Assembly: GCF_037975245.1 (NCBI RefSeq)
Contig: NC_092566.1
Coordinates: 8,226,001 to 8,290,000, forward strand
Length of the DNA stretch: 64,000 nt
Origin: Apostichopus japonicus
Lineage: Eukaryota; Echinodermata; Holothuroidea; Aspidochirotida; Stichopodidae
Direction of reading: 5' to 3'
Below the pieces are notes generated by a model. That model saw nothing but the letters and a program-made list of their open reading frames with translations, was not told the DNA's origin and made no database searches. A program made the translations under genes and the position numbers. Positions 58,171-64,000 of the stretch are shown here, piece by piece (the first letter of the stretch is position 1; every line of letters begins with the position of its first letter).

Positions 58171-58369
58171 AATTACTTGTACAAGTTGTTGATGACGGCT
58201 ACTCAGGCTGAAGATTAACCCGAAGATGACGGCAACTGGGCAGCATGGGTTTGAAGCCTGGACGTAAAGATTAGACCTAAATGTATTCTATTGACTTGAA
58301 CTTTTAACGTTTGAGAAAATTATATGAGCCAGGCTTTGTTGCAGGTTGTAGCTGCCACAGCTTAGGCCC

Positions 58370-58640
58370 CAAGACGTAGCCTAAGGTACTGTAGGCCTAG
58401 GCCTAACGGCATAACCGTTAGCCTAGTAATGGTTGGTGAATTACTCTGTTGAACAGCTATGTTTAAACGAAATTGGGGGTCGATGGGGGCAGTCATAAAT
58501 TTTGATAAAGATTATATTTCTAGTGGAGGTGCTTATAGGTGTTTTGAAAGGAAGGAAAGTCATTTCTAATAATATCAGGAGGCATGCTAAGGAGTAAGGT
58601 ACACCTAGGCCCCTAGGCCTAGGCCTAGTTACACTTACAC
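58370..58640. repeat. TAGGCC-rich tract
   Basis: Hexamers TAGGCC and CCTAGG recur in both orientations, often overlapping (CCCTAGGCCTAGGCCTAG at about 58612). No gene was recognised. Confidence 0.6.
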
Positions 58641-58726
58641 TACAGGGATAAGCTGAAGATTGTCTTTACCAAAGCTAGAAGTATTTGTAAAATTTTTGCT
58701 GAATTTACTGTTCTTCTTGAGAATCT

Positions 58727-59515
58727 GCGAGGTCCGCGAGACCGAAAGTAAAAAGGTCCGCAACACCGAAGATCTTCGAGACCGAGGTCCGCAAGTCCGA
58801 AACTATTACTAAATACTAGGCCCCGCGAGACCTAAACTACTAGGCCTATAATAGCACTTGGTAAGACAAATCTTACTACCGGTAATATTACCTTGATAAA
58901 GCGTGTAATTTAAAAGAATTTACAGCCATTTCTTTTCATAATGGATGCCAGTGAGTTGCGCAAGGGGGCTGGGGCGGCTTGCATTGATACTAGGCCTCCA
59001 CTAGTGGCGTAACCAGAGGGGGTTGCAGGGGGCAAAAGCCACCGCTCTCAAATGTCTAACCCCCCTGCTGTGTGTTTGTGCTACAAAGTGTACAAATTTT
59101 AGGAAGTAAATTAGACGTTTGGTTTATTATGAGGAAATTGTGTCAACTGTTACAGGCTAGAGGTTAAAAGTTGACCCCTAATTAATCCTGATTTCATAGT
59201 AAAGTGGGATAATAATGACAGTATCCGCTATAACAAGGGAACATGTTGCGGTTTTCAGTTCTACTTCTGTAAGGAGTCAAAATTCTTTAGACTACTCGAA
59301 TTTCAAATAATATTTTTGTAATGTGACAATGTAAAAAAGTGTTTTAAACTGGATTAAATCGCCCGTTTTCCCTTACCTCTTCAGATTTTAAGGGGGGGGG
59401 GGCAGGGACGTCCACCAGTGAAGAATTTACAGTAGGGGGCATGCTCCATAGACCATCGGTCTCACGGACCATCGGTTCTCGGAAATTCGGTCTTGCAGAC
59501 CTTCGGTCTCGTGGA
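58727..59515. repeat. Element bounded by inverted GACCGA-rich arrays
   Basis: 58727-58803 repeats GGTCCGCRAGACCGAA-like units about five times; 59451-59515 has the complementary form (TTCGGTCTCGTGGA, CATCGGTCTCACGGACC). The two arrays are inverted relative to each other, like subterminal repeats of a transposon. A hAT-like end AGTGGCGTAACCAG lies inside at about 58999. Confidence 0.55.
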
Positions 59516-61500
59516 ATTCCCCTGGACGGAGTATGTTGTGTATTGTCAGGACAGGAGGGATACTCGTAATGGAATTGGTGGGTAAGCTTGCACGGTTTTG
59601 TGAAAACTTACAACGGTTTGCCTGAGAAAGTTGTACTTGCAAGAAGTGTGAATGGGTTAAGAATGCTTTGGACAAGCACTTTAAGCATTGTAATCGGGTC
59701 TGAGTGTTTATGTCTTCAGATTTTTCTCTCCTATAGGGTCCTTGGGAATTGAGTGCCCCTCCTGATCCTTATTTTTCTACCAAACTAAACTAATAATAAC
59801 AATAAATACGTTCAGATAGGCACTACGTTAGGTCTACAGAAGTCTGGTAGACCTAGCTAATTTCAGTATTCAAGGTGCCAGTGAGCTGTCAATCTAAGTA
59901 ACTTATTTCTTGGTAATTTGTTTGGCCATAATAAAAGTCTGTTCAGGTGATGCAGAATTTATTCAGCAGGTGGTTCAAGTCCACCAACAGATAAGATTAA
60001 GCCACTGAGTTTCCAAGAAGAATTTGATCATTTGTGCATGTGACTTAATTGCTATAGAAAAAAAGGCTAATCCCATGATAGAAATTTTGTTTGGCAATTT
60101 GGCAAATCAATCAATGAATATTCTGACATTCCTTACAGAGGAGTTTTGTCTGTGAATGTGTGATATAATTTTTTTTGTTCATCTTGGGTCACCATACACT
60201 TGGAAGTGCAATTCCAGTACAAAAAGGTCTCTTAATTTACAGTTAACTTGATACAACATTGTAAAAAAAATTGTGTAAAATTCTTCAACAAAGCATAAGA
60301 CAGTGCCCGCCTTTTTAAACAAGAAAACTGGGAGCTGATGTTGTTAAAGCTCACTACCAGCTGCTTTTGATTGGCAAGAAAACCTTGGCGGAGTGTGTAC
60401 GTTAGGTCTAAAGAAAATTGCAGCAGCTCAGTCCAGCAAACTTGGAAGGATCAAAAACATTGCCCGCTTCAGGAAGGACAAAGAGTGTAGGAACTTCTAA
60501 CAAGCAGATAAAACTCATTTATTTTATATTTCTTTGTTACACATACAATGCAAGAATCATAACATACTTAACAATGTGAAGTTTTTATCTGGTACACAAG
60601 AGGTACAAACAAACCCACTGACAGGAATCTGGGGGTGGGGGCAGGTGCACTCTATAAGGTCTTGTCCCACAGTTTCCCAGACCTTGAGCAAATTTTCAAA
60701 TACACAACTAGAAATACAAATTTCCCAAAGGGGATGGGTGGGGGGAAGCCCTTGTTCCCTCTCCCAGGTTTTCCTCAAAAACCATTACTTGGAAATAAGC
60801 TTACTTAAGCTTCACCATATTATGTATAGGGGCTTAATAAAACCACAATTTTCTCTAATGGACAGAGGCACCTCCCTTATTTTATTCTCACTGGTACCCA
60901 CTTCAGACCCAACATCATGCTTTCACTTGTAGAGCTGCATAATATCTAATTGTGAAGGTAGAAGAGGCCCTGTATTGCCCAGATGAACAAGCATCATGTC
61001 ACATATTCAAGAAACTGATCTAGGCTGGTAGAAGTGTTGTATAGGATCAAGTCACATTGTGACATTTGTAAAACAAATTGCAGTTTTTGCTATATTCATC
61101 GTGAAGTTAGGAACAAGATTATATAAGGAATTATGGAAAGACACTTGAGCATTTTGTCTATAATGAGCTTTGTCCTGACTCCAATCCTCTGAAACATGAC
61201 AGGTGATATTTTCCCACAAACAGAACAATAAGAAACTACATACAGCTGGCACTATGTAAAGGTAGGTTTTCACAATTTGACCAACTCAATCTAGAAGAAA
61301 AAGTGAAGGCATGGCAAAGTGAAGACAACCGAGATTGTTTTTTTTCTTCGCAAGTGCTCAGACAAGCCAAAACAAACAGCTATCTCAGATGTGCAGATCC
61401 ATATGTAAATTTAGTGGTTTTCCATACTGGCGTGCCCTCCCAAAAGTATGATGACTCAGGGGAGAGAAGTTGCAAAGATAACGCAGAAACAAAAGATTAA
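59516..61500. other. Intergenic, no gene recognised
   Basis: AT-rich sequence with a G-rich patch at 60630-60645 and 60733-60745. No supportable coding exon or RNA gene was seen. Confidence 0.4.
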
Positions 61501-61576
61501 CGGTTTACTTGGATAATTTAATAACTTAACTGGAGCAACGGTTTACTTGAATAAATTAACAACTCAACTGGAGCAA
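61501..61576. repeat. Two-copy 38-bp tandem repeat
   Basis: Two units beginning CGGTTTACTTGRATAA and ending CTCAACTGGAGCAA (first unit with one change). Confidence 0.85.
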
Positions 61577-61949
61577 ACTAAATATAAAATATAAAGCATA
61601 ATTTACTTACAAGTCACAAGCTCACTACATATGAATCAAACGTACTCACTCGCTCACAAGTTTTGGCCGGTCAACCATCCGTACTCACCGCCTCATTCAT
61701 AAGCTCTGCCAAACCTTTTCATACACAAGAAAGTTCTATCACACCACACGCACACACTCACACCAGATGCACGCACGCACCACAAACAGCGCGCCGCGCC
61801 CGATACGTTTGAAACCTCTGTTACGTAATTAAACAGCGATGCGTCGCTTACAAGCGCACCATAGCCTAAGGCTACACTATATACATGTACGCCCACACAA
61901 GAATACGCCTATCGTTACAATCGCTCATTTACACATAGAAAGCCCAAAA

Positions 61950-62384
61950 CACAAGGTATTGTCCAAGAAACAGATGATAGGGATGACATGGAAGATGACA
62001 GCTATGACACCAGAGAAAGCACTACTTTCCTGTTCATCCATCAGACCAGCCAGCAACAACTGCTTTTAAAGCGTTATGGAGACATGGTACTCATTGATGC
62101 CACCTACACGACCACAAAATATGCTCTGCCTGTTCTTGGTATTTGTGAGGACCAAGGTTGGTTATAGTCCTGTGGCTGAATTCATCACAGAGAATGAAAC
62201 GACTGTTGCGATAACAGAGGCCCTTGACATCATCAAAGATGGAACCTTGATTGGAACCCCAAGTTCTTCATGCTTGACTATTCCGAACAAGAATACCAAG
62301 CACTGCATGCAGTGTTTCCAGGTACACAGAAGTTTTTATATGCCTTTCACATGGAACAGGCATGGTTGCATTGGAGCAAGGAAA
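61950..62384 (+). pseudogene. MULE/SWIM-type transposase-like relic
   Basis: Three frames in succession encode parts of one MULE-transposase (ZSWIM-like) domain: KRYGDMVLIDATYTTTKYAL, then RTKVGYSPVAEFITENETTV, then MLDYSEQEYQALHAVFPGTQ and FHMEQAWLHW. The conserved IDATY and LDYS aspartates and the FH..QAW motif are recognisable. Single-base losses near 62130 and 62237 shift the frame twice. The relic stops at a GTAAGT donor (62385), suggesting it derived from an intron-bearing or exapted gene. No further domains were found. Confidence 0.8.
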
Positions 62385-62444
62385 GTAAGTTAACTCAAAC
62401 CTACACAAAGTTATTAGTACTTTTCTTTTTAAAAGTTTTTAGCA

Positions 62445-62570
62445 AAGCCACACAGCAAGAGGTTCCTAGTTTGAATCCTGGTCAATGCACCTGTGTTATG
62501 TCCTTATGCAAAGCACTTATTATCTCTCTGCCGACAAAGTTGGTGAAGAGGGGACATAACACTGTTACTG
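62445..62570 (+). repeat. Truncated tRNA-derived SINE
   Basis: Box B-like GTTTGAATCC at 62469-62478, followed by TTATGTCCTTATGCAAAGCA, which parallels TTGTGTCCTTGGGCTAGGCA of the intact SINE at 11957. The 3' body is not recognisable. Confidence 0.5.
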
Positions 62571-63094
62571 TTCATCTGTTTATTTGTCTGTTGGTCCATT
62601 TGTCTCTCTGTATGTTCACACGTTAGCCGTCCTTCTGTATGTAAATCTGTCAGATCAACCTCCACAAAGCGTCTGGAAAAGAAGTAGAGAAAAACAATAG
62701 TGTCAATAGAATAGAGTGGAAATATAATAGACTTTTATAACATTTGATTTGGTTAATAGGTAAGCCCTATTTGGTGTCTATGGGAAAAAAGTTGAGCATG
62801 TTTCTTTTAGGAACTTATGTCAGACTAAAATAAAGGCTAGGTGTGTTGAATTGCAATAGAGTGAGTAAAGGTTGTAATTAAGGTTGGACTGACTAAATGG
62901 TTAGAAGTATATTTGGTAGATCAGTGGATGGCAAAAGGTGGGTGGGGTTAGTAGGTGAATGAATGGAGGTATGTGAATGGTGTTATATGAATTGCGTATG
63001 GTAGATTAATGGGGCACAGTGAGGAATAAAGCATGGGGATTAATGGAGCATGGGAAGTGAATGAATGATGACTTTGTATTGCATTCTGAGGGTT
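62571..63094. other. Intergenic, no gene recognised
   Basis: Low-complexity G-rich sequence with ATGGTG/GAATGG words near 62890-63060. Nothing else was seen. Confidence 0.4.
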
Positions 63095-63560
63095 TCACTG
63101 AGGTTAGTGTCAAGGTGTTTGGACAACACAGCTTGTTGAGGCTAGTTTCAAGGTGTTTCGACAACAATACTTGGTAATGCATTCTGAGGGTTTCACTGCT
63201 CGTTAGTGTCAAGGTGTTTCGACAACACAGCTAGTTGGTCAAGGTGTTTCGATAATGCAGCTAGTTGAGACTAGGTTCAAGGTGTTTCGACAACAAAGAG
63301 ATTAGTGTCAACTTTCAAGGTGTTTCGACAACACAGCTAGTTGAGGCTAGTTTGAAGGTGTTTGACAACAAAACTTGGTGTTGCATTCTGAGGGGTTTCA
63401 CTAAGGTTAGTGTCAATGTGTTTCGACAACACAGCGAGTTGAGGCTAGTTTCAGGGTGTTTCGACAACAAAACTTGGTATTGCATTCTGAGGTTTTCACT
63501 TACCAGGACACAGTGATTCAAACACTTGGAATTCCATGCAGGGTGTTTCGACACCACATC
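63095..63560 (+). repeat. Tandem array of the CAAGGTGTTTCGACAAC element
   Basis: About ten direct copies of CAAGGTGTTTCGACAAC (near 63111, 63149, 63209, 63240, 63279, 63317, 63353, 63413, 63452 and 63539), 31-87 bp apart. They are embedded in longer alternating units GAGGCTAGTTT and GCATTCTGAGGGTTTCACT. Degenerate units continue to about 63700. Confidence 0.9.
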
Positions 63561-63814
63561 ACAGATACAGTGATTCAGACACCTGGTACAGCGCACTGAG
63601 TGTTTCGTGTACCATCTTTACCTAGGGCCTAAATCGGAGGGTTTCGCTTACCTTAGTGATGCAAACAGTTAGTACCGCACACTGAATGTTTCGTTTTCCA
63701 TCATTTGTTGACTTGATTTTATGCATTTCGTTTTAAAAATGCTCTAAAAATAACTAGCATCTTCATCTCTATCCCCAACACATCCCAAAACTCCACAATA
63801 CGATCAGCGAATCT

Positions 63815-63910
63815 GAAACGGAAGTGACGTTAGAGGTCAACTAGCTGTGTTGTCGAAACACCTTGGAACTAACCTCAGCCTGTAGAGATCAGTGGTTGTA
63901 GTATTGTATA
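63815..63910 (-). repeat. Inverted copy of the 58033-58125 promoter element
   Basis: On the minus strand it reads CTGAGGTTAGTTCCAAGGTG, TTTCGACAACACAGCTAGTT and GACCTCTAACGTCACTTCCG, colinear with 58033-58125, including the ETS-type ACTTCCG. Confidence 0.87.
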
Positions 63911-64000
63911 GTGACGTACTGTATATGGCAAGCCAAATACCGAGAAATATTCCAGGTTTTTCGGCTGAATATCTTAGAATGTAGACCCAGATTTGTCTAC

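Noticed and set aside
58144-58201. Short plus-strand frame MAMARNGKCK... as a gene
   Set aside because: Eighteen codons only, with no follow-on exon recognised; kept as a remark under the promoter.
63095-63560. CRISPR-like regular array of a 17-bp repeat
   Set aside because: The genome is eukaryotic, intervals vary from 31 to 87 bp and the intervening sequences are themselves repeated rather than unique.

Overview
This is eukaryotic genomic DNA. Genes are split into short exons with consensus GT/AG splice sites, introns run to several kilobases, and microsatellites, SINEs and cut-and-paste transposon relics are dense. The vertebrate-like MICU1 and stearoyl-CoA desaturase genes, the tRNA-derived SINEs, the AGGCCT-rich stretches and the hAT-type miniature elements suggest a marine invertebrate deuterostome, most likely an echinoderm. 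The species cannot be fixed from sequence alone.

Layout. (1) 34-19886 (+): the last ten coding exons of MICU1, the EF-hand gatekeeper of the mitochondrial calcium uniporter. The 5' end lies outside the window. Its introns hold SINEs, tandem repeats, two hAT-type MITEs and a decayed duplicate of its own eighth visible exon. (2) About 20.6-38.8 kb: repeat-rich, without a convincing protein gene. It contains a three-level nest of hAT-type elements (26775-28078), a G-rich minisatellite (32554-32924), nuclear-receptor-type direct repeats, and a TATA-bearing promoter with an ATG-free first exon (28661-28881) that could serve the next gene. (3) 38843-45172 (+): a complete four-exon acyl-CoA delta-9 desaturase (SCD type) with all three histidine boxes; its first intron carries a 1.8-kb nested hAT insertion. 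(4) 45.2-50.8 kb: intergenic, with another hAT element and a SINE-like repeat. (5) 56949-52702 (-): a five-exon gene for a 203-residue protein whose Trp-Leu motifs resemble the ferritin-binding half of NCOA4. A likely promoter lies near 58.1 kb. (6) 58.7-64 kb: inverted GACCGA-rich arrays, a frameshifted MULE/SWIM-type transposase relic, and a tandem array built from a short sequence also present in the 58.1-kb promoter.

No operon logic applies. Two of the genes are metabolic or mitochondrial (calcium uptake; fatty-acid desaturation) and the third may concern iron storage turnover; their adjacency need not be functional. The most interesting items are the NCOA4-like protein apparently lacking the N-terminal coiled coil, the dead duplicate exon in MICU1, the nested hAT elements with intact 8-bp target duplications, and the promoter-related GTGTTTCGACAAC array. 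All exon boundaries were derived by eye from splice consensus and phase continuity.
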